A DNA stretch of 12,722 nucleotides from Bacteroidales bacterium (GTDB lineage: Bacteria > Bacteroidota > Bacteroidia > Bacteroidales > SM23-62), in the NCBI GenBank assembly GCA_016783865.1, contig JADHVS010000127.1, positions 1-12,722 of the forward strand, written 5' to 3'. The number at the start of each line of letters is the position of its first letter. Position 1 is the stretch's first letter. Positions 1 through 7,476 of this stretch are shown here, piece after piece. Under the pieces are notes generated by a model. That model was given only the letters and a program-made list of their open reading frames with translations, was not told the DNA's origin and searched no databases. The position numbers and the translations under genes are program-made.

Positions 1-831
1 TCGTTTGCCTCCAAGCATGGAAAGGTTTCGGAAAGGAATGTCGGATCCAAACTGAAATTTTCCATACACCTGAAATCGCAGAATATGATCCCCTCCAAGG
101 GCCATATATTTTCTAAGATCAACAATTGTTTTTAAATAGCCTGATTGCGCTCCTTCGAAGTTTCTGAAATAAACCACCCTTAATTGGTGAAAAATACCCT
201 CAGCCGGATACAAAACATGGTTCCTGCTGTCCAGCGCGATCACAAATCCCATCCCGGCAATGAATGATTGATCGCTTCCGGGAATTTTTCCAGCGGGCAG
301 ATCGGCATAGGGTGAATCATCATATTCGATGATGTTATTGTGTTCGATCTCAAGGAGGGGCCCGGCATAGAGGTCTGATCCAATCTGCCTGAAAAGATCT
401 AATTTAACTCCCTGGACTCGTGAAGTATAGTTCTCTCTTAAAGAATCCCGGGTTTCATTTCCCAGTCCATAAAATTTATCGGGCCAGTATTGCAATTTTA
501 AATCACCCAAAAGGTGATACTTGTTTTCGCTCCACCAGATGTCTGGCTGTAAATTCAGGGTATACTGTTTATTCTGTGAGATGCCGGTAAATAAACCAAT
601 TCCGGAATTATGGCTCCCCAATGCACCGGTATATAAGAGGTGCATAAATATTCCACCCATAATACGGGTCTCGGGAGTATAACCGAGTAAGGGAAATCCG
701 GCCATTTTCAGTGGTGATTCCTTTTTCGTAATGGAATCATTACTTCCGGCAGCATGTGAATTCTGTCCTGTTAACAGTAGGACCAGGATAATTGAAAAAG
801 GGCGATATTTATTATTCAGTTTAGATACCAC
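1..831 (-). CDS. BamA/TamA (Omp85)-like outer-membrane beta-barrel protein, partial
   Basis: The reading frame is open from a GTG at 831 to the left window edge (277 residues seen, C-terminus missing). Residues 1-27 form a signal peptide: basic start, hydrophobic core FSIILVLLLTG, and a probable cut after NSHA. The rest alternates polar and aromatic residues as in a beta barrel and has phrases typical of the bacterial surface antigen (D15/Omp85) domain: YGLGNETRDS near 108, LDSRNHVLYPAEG near 205, and LGGKR at the edge, where family members usually continue with an RGY-type motif. No POTRA domains lie between signal peptide and barrel, so it is probably a short barrel-only member rather than BamA itself. 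An in-frame TGA at 835-837 leaves GTG as the only start that keeps the signal peptide. It lies 43 bp after the hexosaminidase stop, so the two are probably co-transcribed. Substrate unknown; the family assignment is fairly secure. Confidence 0.82.
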   Translation of the reverse strand, partial: MVSKLNNKYRPFSIILVLLLTGQNSHAAGSNDSITKKESPLKMAGFPLLGYTPETRIMGGIFMHLLYTGALGSHNSGIGLFTGISQNKQYTLNLQPDIWWSENKYHLLGDLKLQYWPDKFYGLGNETRDSLRENYTSRVQGVKLDLFRQIGSDLYAGPLLEIEHNNIIEYDDSPYADLPAGKIPGSDQSFIAGMGFVIALDSRNHVLYPAEGIFHQLRVVYFRNFEGAQSGYLKTIVDLRKYMALGGDHILRFQVYGKFQFGSDIPFRNLSMLGGKR

Positions 832-836
832 TTTTC

Positions 837-876
837 ATACTCGTAGACTCGTATACTTGCAGACTCGTATACTTCT
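837..876. repeat. Two 16-bp direct repeats between hexosaminidase and barrel gene
   Basis: AGACTCGTATACTTGC at 845-860 is followed immediately by AGACTCGTATACTTCT at 861-876 (14 of 16 identical), and a partial third unit (ATACTCGT) precedes them at 837-844. The array fills nearly the whole 43-bp gap between two minus-strand genes and runs over the last two bases of the upstream stop codon. It sits where the ribosome-binding site of the downstream GTG-started gene should be, and no Shine-Dalgarno sequence is visible there. Confidence 0.8.
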
Positions 877-2515
877 AATCAGGTTTTCTGTAATTCCAGC
901 CTAAAATTTCATATAACCTGACCTGGTGATCCAGCCTGGCCCTGAAATCCTCCCAATCCTTTTTCTCTTTTGGTGACCAAACCACTTCAGCCAATGCACT
1001 CAACCGCGGAAGTAACATGTATTCAACATGATCCGGTGTGGCTATGTATTCTGTCCAGACATTGGCCTGTGCGCCGATAATATATTTTGATTCTTCTCCT
1101 GTCAATACCTCCGGCAGCGGTTCAAAGCCATATACCTTTTCGAGCGGAAGAAATCCACCAATGGCCAGGGGCTCATTTTCAATATCTTCCGATTGATAGT
1201 AATCGAAATAGCAGTGAGAGGTAGGGGTCATGACTACTTCATGATGTTGCTTTGCGGCTGCTATCCCTCCTTCGGTTCCTCTCCACGACATGACCGTAGC
1301 ATTGGGAGCCAGTCCACCTTCAAGGATTTCATCCCAGCCGATCAGTCTTTTTCCATACCCATTCAGGAATTTTTCAATTCTTTCGATGAAATAACTCTGC
1401 AATTCATGTTCATCCTCAAGCCCCAGGGCTTTGATTTTTTGCTGGATTGCTTTGCTGCTAACCCATTGATCCTTAATAGCTTCGTCTCCACCGATATGAA
1501 TAAATTCTCCCGGGAAAAGCTCAATGACCTCGGTCAGCACGTCTTCAAGGAATGCAAATGTCTCGTCCTCAACATTATAAATATAGGGGGAGATACCCCA
1601 TTCCTGTTTAACTGAAACCTTTTCCCCTGTACATCCCAGTTCGGGATAAGATGCAATGGCAGCCCTGGCATGACCCGGCATTTCAATTTCAGGAACAATG
1701 GTTATGAACCGGTCGGCTGCATACTGAACAATTTCGGTGATTTCTTCATGGGTATAGAAGCCCCCATGGCGCTGACCATCGTATTTCCTGGGTTGGTCAC
1801 TGTAATGACCCACCATGGTTTCATCCCTCCATGCCCCGATTTCGGTTAGTTTTGGATACTTCCTGATCTCAATGCGCCAACCCTGGTCTTCCGTCAGGTG
1901 CCAGTGAAAGGTATTCATTTTATGAAGTGCCATAATATCGAGATATTCCTTTATGAATTCGGTCGGGAAAAAGTGCCGACCCACATCCAGGTGAACACCA
2001 CGCCATTTAAATCGCGGGTAGTCTTTAATCTTAATTTGAGCTATCTGAATGGACTGATCATTGTAATTAAAAAGCTGAAACAGGGTTATTACCCCATAAA
2101 AGCAACCTGCTTCGTCGCTTCCGGAAATGGTAATTCTCTTTTTATTTACGGTCAGATGGTATCCCTCATCCGGGAGGTCAGGATGGTCGCCCACCTCAAT
2201 AAAAATGCTGTTACCGGATGGCTTCTCATCTGAAGAGAGTACCTCGAGGGAAAATCCTGCAGACTTTTCAATTAAATCGTTCAGGTAGCCGGCAATTTCA
2301 TCCCCCTTTTCGATTGCATCAGATATATGAATGGCAGTTGTGTGATCCAGGGAAAATACCTGATTGGATGAATTAGCAATAATTTCTACAGGAATCGGTA
2401 TGATTTCTGCAGTTGCTGTCGTAAGATTTTCTTTTTGATTACATGAAACATGGATTCCCAGGAATAACATGCAAAGGGGAATCAGAATGATGTGATTGAT
2501 TATTGACTTTTTCAT
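875..2515 (-). CDS. Beta-N-acetylhexosaminidase, glycoside hydrolase family 20, probable lipoprotein
   Basis: This exo-enzyme would remove terminal GlcNAc or GalNAc from chitin oligomers, glycans or glycoconjugates by substrate-assisted catalysis. The 546-residue product starts with a signal peptide (MKKSIINHIILIPLCMLFLG) and a Cys at 25 in HVSCNQ, a loose lipobox. Residues about 37-160 are the small GH20b-like domain and about 165-512 the catalytic barrel. The barrel has RGVHLDVGRHF (172), FHWHLTEDQGWR (203), the catalytic pair D344-E345 in HIGGDEA, WDEIL (394), MSWRGTEGG (409) and VWTEY (486). Length is normal for bacterial GH20. The frame is open 22 codons further up to 2581, but those codons run through a repeat element and would bury the signal peptide, so ATG at 2515 is chosen. 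It is followed at 43 bp by the barrel gene, suggesting joint work at the cell surface. Which hexosamine it prefers cannot be told. Confidence 0.93.
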   Translation of the reverse strand: MKKSIINHIILIPLCMLFLGIHVSCNQKENLTTATAEIIPIPVEIIANSSNQVFSLDHTTAIHISDAIEKGDEIAGYLNDLIEKSAGFSLEVLSSDEKPSGNSIFIEVGDHPDLPDEGYHLTVNKKRITISGSDEAGCFYGVITLFQLFNYNDQSIQIAQIKIKDYPRFKWRGVHLDVGRHFFPTEFIKEYLDIMALHKMNTFHWHLTEDQGWRIEIRKYPKLTEIGAWRDETMVGHYSDQPRKYDGQRHGGFYTHEEITEIVQYAADRFITIVPEIEMPGHARAAIASYPELGCTGEKVSVKQEWGISPYIYNVEDETFAFLEDVLTEVIELFPGEFIHIGGDEAIKDQWVSSKAIQQKIKALGLEDEHELQSYFIERIEKFLNGYGKRLIGWDEILEGGLAPNATVMSWRGTEGGIAAAKQHHEVVMTPTSHCYFDYYQSEDIENEPLAIGGFLPLEKVYGFEPLPEVLTGEESKYIIGAQANVWTEYIATPDHVEYMLLPRLSALAEVVWSPKEKKDWEDFRARLDHQVRLYEILGWNYRKPD

Positions 2516-2554
2516 AATAATATATTTCTTTAAATTTAAATAATCATGCTCCGT

Positions 2555-2603
2555 ACTCACCACCCACCTCCCTCCGTTCACTGTTCACGGTTCACCGATC
2601 ACA
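2555..2603 (-). repeat. Heptamer repeat element upstream of hexosaminidase
   Basis: On the plus strand four seven-base units follow one another at 2576-2603: GTTCACT, GTTCACG, GTTCACC, GATCACA. On the minus strand they read as GTGA-starting units, followed by a purine-rich stretch and GTGGGTGGTGAGT (2555-2567). That same order (four GTGA heptamers, CGGA, then GTGGGTGG-GAGT) occurs after both permease genes, so this is a diverged copy of the same element. It lies 40-88 bp upstream of the chosen hexosaminidase start and would be in its leader or promoter region. The remainder of the 241-bp divergent spacer is AT-rich with no clear promoter. Confidence 0.75.
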
Positions 2604-2756
2604 GTAAAGGTATTTCCAAAATAACTAAAAACAAAAGAATTGTTACGAATGGATAGCTGTATTTCGGCATAAAGTATATATAATCTATGGTTATTATTTC
2701 CTGATTCCGTAAATTGGTCGTACAGATTGATTTTTAAATGGTTGCATAATTTTTCC

Positions 2757-3605
2757 ATGAAAAAAGAGCAGTTCATAAAATATATATCAACTCTTTTAAA
2801 AGATTTTGAACTCCTGTTTAAACAGGCATTGAAAGGTGCAAAGGAGGAGCCGGTGCATGATATGAGGGTCGTCATTAAACGGTTAAATGCTGTTTTTGCT
2901 TTTCTGGCTGAATCCGGAATTAATAAAAATGACTCAACCCGCTATCTCAGTCAGTTGCGAAATTTCTTCAAATCGGCAGGGAACCTGAGAGACCTGCAGA
3001 TCCAGCGGTCACTCTTAGATCACTACAAACAGCAAATATCAACAGATCTTAATGAGTTGGAATCTTACCTGGAAAATATGGAAGAAACGGCCCGGTATGG
3101 TTTCTTAAAAGTATCATCTGATTATCCTAAACGAGAGCAGATCTATGTGAAAGATGAGATCATTTCTGCGGTAAAAGCATATTCTCAGGCAGACCTGGAT
3201 AAATCGTCAGATAATTACATGTTCAAAAGAATAAAACGAATTGAAAAAGATGTTTTTCATGCTGACTCGGATAAGTATCTTCATAAAATCAGACAAACCC
3301 TGAAGGAGCTACGGTTCTTTATCGAGATAGTCCAGGCCTGCTCAGAAGACTCACCTGTGAAAGAGCTTGATATTATAGAGATTAAAGAGGTGGAGAATAT
3401 CCTGGGCAACTGGAACGATTGCATTGTTTTTATTGAAAACCTGGATAGATACAGCGAGTACAAGAGAATGCTGAATGCTAATAAAGCGCCCGCTGAGATT
3501 CCGGAACTGAAAACAATTATACGTGCAGATATGAAGCAAATGGTTCAGGATATCAAACCACGACTATTAAAACTAACCTGTAGCCTGAAAATTTTGATGC
3601 TTTAG
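2757..3605 (+). CDS. CHAD-domain protein (predicted polyphosphate-associated)
   Basis: The 282-residue, largely helical and highly charged protein is one CHAD domain from end to end. The first half carries EPVHDMRVVIKRLNAV (31-46, His34) and LRNFFKSAGNLRDLQ; the second half repeats the pattern with YLHKIRQTLKELRFF (174-188, His176) and ILGNWNDC (215-222). Conserved His, Arg and Lys residues in these repeats are characteristic of CHAD, and studied members bind inorganic polyphosphate and localise to polyphosphate granules. There is no fused CYTH triphosphatase domain, no signal peptide and no membrane segment, so it is probably a cytoplasmic binding protein rather than an enzyme. ATG at 2757 is preferred over the TTG at 2727. 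No Shine-Dalgarno is seen, as is usual in this phylum. Its stop overlaps the stop of the convergent hydrolase gene. No polyphosphate kinase or phosphatase is nearby, so its role is not clarified by context. Confidence 0.88.
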   Translation: MKKEQFIKYISTLLKDFELLFKQALKGAKEEPVHDMRVVIKRLNAVFAFLAESGINKNDSTRYLSQLRNFFKSAGNLRDLQIQRSLLDHYKQQISTDLNELESYLENMEETARYGFLKVSSDYPKREQIYVKDEIISAVKAYSQADLDKSSDNYMFKRIKRIEKDVFHADSDKYLHKIRQTLKELRFFIEIVQACSEDSPVKELDIIEIKEVENILGNWNDCIVFIENLDRYSEYKRMLNANKAPAEIPELKTIIRADMKQMVQDIKPRLLKLTCSLKILML

Positions 3606-4420
3606 ATTAAGTCGCTGATATTTAAAATTTTACCTGCTCCAAGCTCAACGTAATGATCCCCATAACTTTCTTTAAAGGCCTCAATTGTTTTGTCTCCGCT
3701 GCAATGTGTGGGTGCTGCATAGGTTACTCCCAAGTCTTTAAAAGCAGCAATGATTTCTTTCACTTCATCCTGATCGGTTCGTAACAAATGGAATCCGCCC
3801 ATCACCAGCAACAGGTCATCGCCGGCAATCTCTGCGGATTTTTTAACGATATCCACAATTCCCGGATGAGCACAGCCGGTGATAACAAGGTTTCCTTTAT
3901 CAGTCGTTATAACAATGGACTGTTCGATGATCTGACCTCCCATTTCACCAGTGGTATACAGGTTATCAGATAATTTCTTATGGTTCTTGATTTTATAAAG
4001 TATTGCACCCGATTCGGTTACAATGCTGCAGATCTTATCAGGAAATGATTCCGGAATATATACCTTAACCTGGTTGTTCTGTTCCAGAAACATCTTCATC
4101 CCACCCGTATGGTCGCCATGGTCATGACTTAAAATAACTATATCTACATCTTCGGGATTTTTACCCATTTTCTTCATGTTTTCAAGTAAGATTTTTCCAT
4201 TTCCACCTGTATCGAATAAAATTGTCTTATCCAATCCTTCAATCAGACATGCAAATCCCCAGTCGCTTTTGAGTTCGCTGTCATGGTTATAATTGTCATA
4301 GAGGATGGTAAGGACTAAATCTCCGGCCTTCTGATTCATTCCCGTGGTATGATCAGGTTGGATGAAAGATAAAAACAGTCCTGCGATGGCCAGGGTCAGC
4401 AAGTACGGTAATGCTTTCAT
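3602..4420 (-). CDS. Exported metallo-beta-lactamase-fold hydrolase (COG1237-like)
   Basis: The 272-residue protein has a signal peptide (MKALPYLLTLAIAGLFLSF), so it should act in the periplasm or at the envelope. The mature part is a metallo-beta-lactamase fold: FDTGG (69-73), the metal motif SHDHGDHTGG with His99, His101, Asp103 and His104, TGCAHPG (His185), MGGFHLL (His211) and PTHCSG (His239). The opening ILYDNY-DWGFACLIEG and the pair GCAHPG plus GGFHL are typical of the COG1237 group, which databases often label as dihydropterin-ribofuranosylaminobenzene phosphate synthase after an archaeal methanopterin-pathway enzyme. That label is unlikely here because the protein is exported and no pterin genes are nearby. 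A hydrolase of unknown substrate is the safe call. The gene is single, convergent with the CHAD gene, and separated from the kinase operon by a strong palindrome. Confidence 0.85.
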   Translation of the reverse strand: MKALPYLLTLAIAGLFLSFIQPDHTTGMNQKAGDLVLTILYDNYNHDSELKSDWGFACLIEGLDKTILFDTGGNGKILLENMKKMGKNPEDVDIVILSHDHGDHTGGMKMFLEQNNQVKVYIPESFPDKICSIVTESGAILYKIKNHKKLSDNLYTTGEMGGQIIEQSIVITTDKGNLVITGCAHPGIVDIVKKSAEIAGDDLLLVMGGFHLLRTDQDEVKEIIAAFKDLGVTYAAPTHCSGDKTIEAFKESYGDHYVELGAGKILNISDLI

Positions 4421-4460
4421 GATGTATAGGGTTATTGTTTACTACTCTAAAACTCAATAA

Positions 4461-4491
4461 TAAAGTTAAGTTGATTTTTTATAAAAAGCAA
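4461..4491 (-). promoter_or_regulatory. Possible vegetative promoter of the MBL hydrolase gene
   Basis: Read on the minus strand, TTG (4491-4489), a 20-base spacer and TAACTTTA (4468-4461) match the Bacteroidota pattern TTG-N17..23-TAnnTTTG except for the last base. It would start transcription about 30-35 bases before the ATG at 4420. The -33 box falls on the outer end of the neighbouring terminator stem. AT-rich DNA gives such matches by chance, so confidence is low. Confidence 0.3.
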
Positions 4492-4530
4492 TTGAAGCTC
4501 CTCGCCGCTTGCGGCGAGGAGCTTCAATTG
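4489..4530 (-). terminator. Long perfect hairpin, probable terminator of the regulator-kinase operon
   Basis: Two 20-base arms, CAATTGAAGCTCCTCGCCGC at 4489-4508 and its exact reverse complement at 4511-4530, are separated by only TT. The core is GC-rich in an AT-rich spacer. On the minus strand the stem is followed by CTTTTTAT, which fits an intrinsic terminator about 80 bp after the kinase stop. No T-run follows on the plus strand. The stem is longer and more perfect than most terminators, so it could also belong to a dispersed palindromic repeat family. Confidence 0.75.
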
Positions 4531-4610
4531 ATCAACGAACGAAAAGACAATATATTGATGAGATAGCTCACCACATAGCAATGATAAAGGTTATCTTTTC
4601 AAATAAACTT

Positions 4611-6008
4611 TTAAGGTTTCCTGAAGGTAAGGGTGAATACGGTTTGTTTATCAGGATCAGATCTTACACTTATAGCCCACTGATGCAGTTTCATGACTTG
4701 TCTCACAAAAGGAAGTCCGATCCCGGTTCCTTCATCCCTGCTGGTGAAGAATGGTATAAATATTTTTTCTAACTGGTCCGGGACTATTCTATGACCATTA
4801 TCAGAGATGTCTATAATTAGCTCATTAGCAGAGGCATAGCAATTAATTCCAATTTTTGGATTTTGAATGTCCGTTAAAGCCTCAACCGAATTCTTCAATA
4901 AATTAATTAGTAACTGCTCGAAATAATTCTCATCTGCTCTTACATACAGGTCAGAAGGATAAATTTCAACTGTTGCCGTAATTCTCTTCTCAGCCATATC
5001 TGGTTCGAGCAACTTTATGGTCCGTCTGATAATTTGGGCCAGCTGTATATTAACCAGGACCGGAGGAGACATATTGCTAATATTGCGATATGATTCAACG
5101 AATTGAGACAGGCCAAATCCTCGTTTTTTAATTGTATGCAGTCCAATCAGTGCCTGTTCTATGGTTTGATCATCCAGTTCACTAACCTTTTTTGGAACCC
5201 CATCGGATTCAAACATTTTAATCAGGCTGGCAGACAAAAGGTTGATCGGACTGGCAGAATTCATTATCTCATGATTTAAAATCCTTATCAGCTTTTCCCA
5301 TGCATTAATTTCGGTCTGTTCAATCTGATCTTTAATATTTTGCAATGTGACCAATTTAAGGGTGGTATCTTCCTGTTTGAATTCCCTTGCATCTAAAATT
5401 ACTTTATGAATATTTTCTGTTTCAAAGGCAGATTTTTGATCGAATTTTATTTCATAGAGTTCTTGTTTGCCAGGTTTTATTTCTTCCAGCATTTCTGCCA
5501 TCCCTGGTATTATCCTGTTAAGATTATTGATATGCCCAGATATGCTTTCAGGGATGAGGTTTCGGAAGGCTTTATTGAGATGCTGTATCTTCCCGTCCTG
5601 ATCAAACAGGATTACAGCCACACCAACATGTTCAATGACGTTATGTAATAACTGATGATCTGCTTCCTTATTTTTCCTGACATCCTGAAAAGCATCAAGT
5701 ATCGTATTGAAGATTGCATACAAATTGGCCAGCTTTTTATCTTTCCTGTCAATATTAAAAGTCGCAACTGATTCTCCATATTGGAAAGTCTGTAAGAACC
5801 GTGTCAGGTCCCTGTTTGACTTATTGGTAACATGGATTAAATATCCTATCTGTAAAATCCATAAAACCAGGAGACCTGCAGAGGTGATGATCATATAATC
5901 CTGATTTATGGTCCAGAGGAGCATAAATGCCACTATGGCAATCAGGATGCATTGAACAGTAATTTTAACTGGTAAACTATTGAAGGTCATATTTTCTGAT
6001 TTTTTCAT
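4611..6008 (-). CDS. PAS-containing membrane sensor histidine kinase, two short-looped TM helices
   Basis: The 465-residue protein is the sensor partner of the overlapping regulator. Two membrane helices (about 16-34 and 39-60) are joined by only about four residues (NQDY), so there is no periplasmic sensor domain. A linker helix region, a PAS domain (about 116-225), and the dimerisation helix with phospho-acceptor His246 in LNHEIMNSASPI follow. The ATPase domain has the N box INLLKNSVEAL (near 369-373), the G1 box DNGHRI (403-408), the F box region EKIFIPFFTS and the G2 box GTGIGLP (427-433). The second glycine expected in G1 (D-x-G-x-G) is Arg407. The start at 6008 overlaps the regulator gene by 32 bp; a second ATG at 5990 gives a 14-bp overlap and is equally possible, and neither has a clear ribosome-binding site. 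The overlap implies translational coupling. Signal unknown; context points to membrane or transporter stress. Confidence 0.9.
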   Translation of the reverse strand: MKKSENMTFNSLPVKITVQCILIAIVAFMLLWTINQDYMIITSAGLLVLWILQIGYLIHVTNKSNRDLTRFLQTFQYGESVATFNIDRKDKKLANLYAIFNTILDAFQDVRKNKEADHQLLHNVIEHVGVAVILFDQDGKIQHLNKAFRNLIPESISGHINNLNRIIPGMAEMLEEIKPGKQELYEIKFDQKSAFETENIHKVILDAREFKQEDTTLKLVTLQNIKDQIEQTEINAWEKLIRILNHEIMNSASPINLLSASLIKMFESDGVPKKVSELDDQTIEQALIGLHTIKKRGFGLSQFVESYRNISNMSPPVLVNIQLAQIIRRTIKLLEPDMAEKRITATVEIYPSDLYVRADENYFEQLLINLLKNSVEALTDIQNPKIGINCYASANELIIDISDNGHRIVPDQLEKIFIPFFTSRDEGTGIGLPFVRQVMKLHQWAISVRSDPDKQTVFTLTFRKP

Positions 6009-7350
6009 ACAAAGTAGAACGGTTAATTCCCAGGCGCTTTGCTGCTACACTTATATTTCCCCTGAACCTTTCCAGGGCTTTTGTAATCAGGATTTTCTCA
6101 TGGACATCCAGGGTAAATTCATCAGGTTCCGGGGATAATGAGACCTTATTTCGTATTTGGATATTGGCCGGTGTGAGCATATCATCATCTGCAAGTATGA
6201 CTGACTTTTCAATGGTATTCTGCAATTCACGAATATTACCATACCAACTGTATTTTTTCAGTTTCTCCATGCCTGCCTTACTGATATTCATCCGCCCTTT
6301 ATTATACTTCATGGAGAATTTCTGCAGATAAAAATCTGACAGTTGTGCTATGTCTTCAGGTCGTTCACGAAGGGGAGGTATATCCAGTTGTATGGTGTTA
6401 ATACGGTAAAGGAGATCTTCTCTGAAATCACCTTTTTCTACCATCTCATATATAGGTTTATTGGTCGCACAAATAAGCCTGAATCGAACAGGTATGGATT
6501 TAGATGATCCCACCCTTGTGATTTCATGATTTTGGATAACAGATAATAATTTGCTTTGAAGATGCAATGGAATATTACCGATCTCATCCAGATAGATCGT
6601 ACCGTTATTTGCAATCTCAAACCGTCCTGCCCGGCTATTTTTGGCATCCGTAAATGCACCTGCATCATGACCAAATAACTCACTTTCAAAAAGGTTCTCA
6701 TGCAGCGAACCGAGATCTACCGGGACAAATATTTCTCCTGACTGGCCGGAACGCTTATGTATTTCCCTGGCTAATACTTCTTTCCCTGTTCCATTTTCTC
6801 CCAGAATAAGGATATTGGCTTCCGTCCCAGCTACTTTTTCAACAGTTTGCATTAGCTGTCGCATTATTTCTGAGCGGCCGGTCACCAAAGAATACTCACC
6901 ATCTATATGATCCGACAGGTGTTTTTGTTTTTGTTTTAATTTACTGATCTCCTGCTTCGTTTGCCGGAACTTATAAGCTGATAAAAGGGTGGACAGGATT
7001 TTATTCTCATCCCAGGATTTCTGGATAAAATCTGTTGCTCCCTCCTTCATGGCCCGGACTGCCAGCTCAATATCTCCATAGGCAGTAATAAATACAATTC
7101 CTGCATCAGGATCATATTCAAGGATCCTGTTCATCCAGTAGAAACCTTCGTTGCCTGATGTTTCACCGGCAGTGAAATTCATATCAAGCAGAACAAGGTC
7201 AAATTCACCCGATTCGATTAATTTAGGGATGAGGTTCGGAGCTTTAATTGTTTTTATTTCAGCAAAATGAGGGGCCAGGTACATGTTGAGGGCAACCAGG
7301 AGCTCTTCATTATCATCGACAATTAATATATTGCCTTGTTTTGTATTCAT
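5977..7350 (-). CDS. NtrC-family sigma54-dependent response regulator
   Basis: This 457-residue cytoplasmic activator should receive phosphate from the adjacent kinase and drive RNA polymerase-sigma54 open-complex formation. The receiver domain (1-120) has the acidic pair DD (12-13), phospho-acceptor Asp56 in LLDMN, Thr89 in FITAYGD and Lys111. The AAA+ domain (about 155-395) has Walker A GENGTGKE (184-191), the sigma54-contact loop as GAFTDA (231-236; the textbook form is GAFTGA), Walker B IYLDEIG (252-258) and the arginine region FREDLLYRIN. A Fis-type helix-turn-helix closes the protein (NISVAAKRLGINRSTLYEKI, 432-451). Domain order and length are normal for the family. The gene is first in the minus-strand operon, with the kinase overlapping its end. 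A consensus-like vegetative promoter lies about 21-50 bp upstream. The divergent permease gene has a sigma54 promoter and is the obvious target. Confidence 0.96.
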   Translation of the reverse strand: MNTKQGNILIVDDNEELLVALNMYLAPHFAEIKTIKAPNLIPKLIESGEFDLVLLDMNFTAGETSGNEGFYWMNRILEYDPDAGIVFITAYGDIELAVRAMKEGATDFIQKSWDENKILSTLLSAYKFRQTKQEISKLKQKQKHLSDHIDGEYSLVTGRSEIMRQLMQTVEKVAGTEANILILGENGTGKEVLAREIHKRSGQSGEIFVPVDLGSLHENLFESELFGHDAGAFTDAKNSRAGRFEIANNGTIYLDEIGNIPLHLQSKLLSVIQNHEITRVGSSKSIPVRFRLICATNKPIYEMVEKGDFREDLLYRINTIQLDIPPLRERPEDIAQLSDFYLQKFSMKYNKGRMNISKAGMEKLKKYSWYGNIRELQNTIEKSVILADDDMLTPANIQIRNKVSLSPEPDEFTLDVHEKILITKALERFRGNISVAAKRLGINRSTLYEKIRKYDLQ

Positions 7351-7370
7351 AGAAATGGATAATAGTAAGT

Positions 7371-7399
7371 CAAATATATAAAAATGATGTAAAATCCAA
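7371..7399 (-). promoter_or_regulatory. Vegetative promoter of the regulator-kinase operon
   Basis: On the minus strand TTG (7399-7397), an 18-base spacer and TATATTTG (7378-7371) match the Bacteroidota primary-sigma consensus TTG-N-TAnnTTTG at every defined base. The -7 box ends 21 bases before the regulator ATG at 7350, giving a very short leader. The -33 box lies inside the 17-bp palindrome at 7396-7412, which suggests self-repression by the bound protein. Confidence 0.6.
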
Positions 7400-7412
7400 C
7401 AACAGATGTTGG
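7396..7412. promoter_or_regulatory. Palindrome, candidate binding site for the NtrC-type regulator
   Basis: CCAACAACAGATGTTGG has perfect six-base arms (CCAACA / TGTTGG) around a five-base centre. It sits 64 bp upstream of the -24 box of the sigma54 promoter, within the usual range for an enhancer site of an NtrC-type activator, and overlaps the -33 box of the regulator's own promoter. Spacing of the arms fits a dimeric Fis-type helix-turn-helix. Only one copy is seen, whereas many such activators use two. That this regulator binds it is inference. Confidence 0.5.
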
Positions 7413-7476
7413 AAAAACAGACAATAAAAATAAATGATTATTTTGTATTATGTTGTATATTAGTCGATTAGGAGAG

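Noticed and set aside
2710..2717. Promoter for the CHAD gene (TAAATTGG)
   Set aside because: It differs from the -7 consensus and lacks a well-spaced TTG; not distinguishable from chance in AT-rich DNA.
2585..2875. Minus-strand frame over the divergent spacer and the start of the CHAD gene
   Set aside because: It is antisense to conserved CHAD motifs and contains the repeat element; no recognisable features.
4509..4772. Plus-strand frame starting inside the hairpin and running into the kinase gene
   Set aside because: It begins in the palindrome and is otherwise antisense to the conserved kinase C-terminus.
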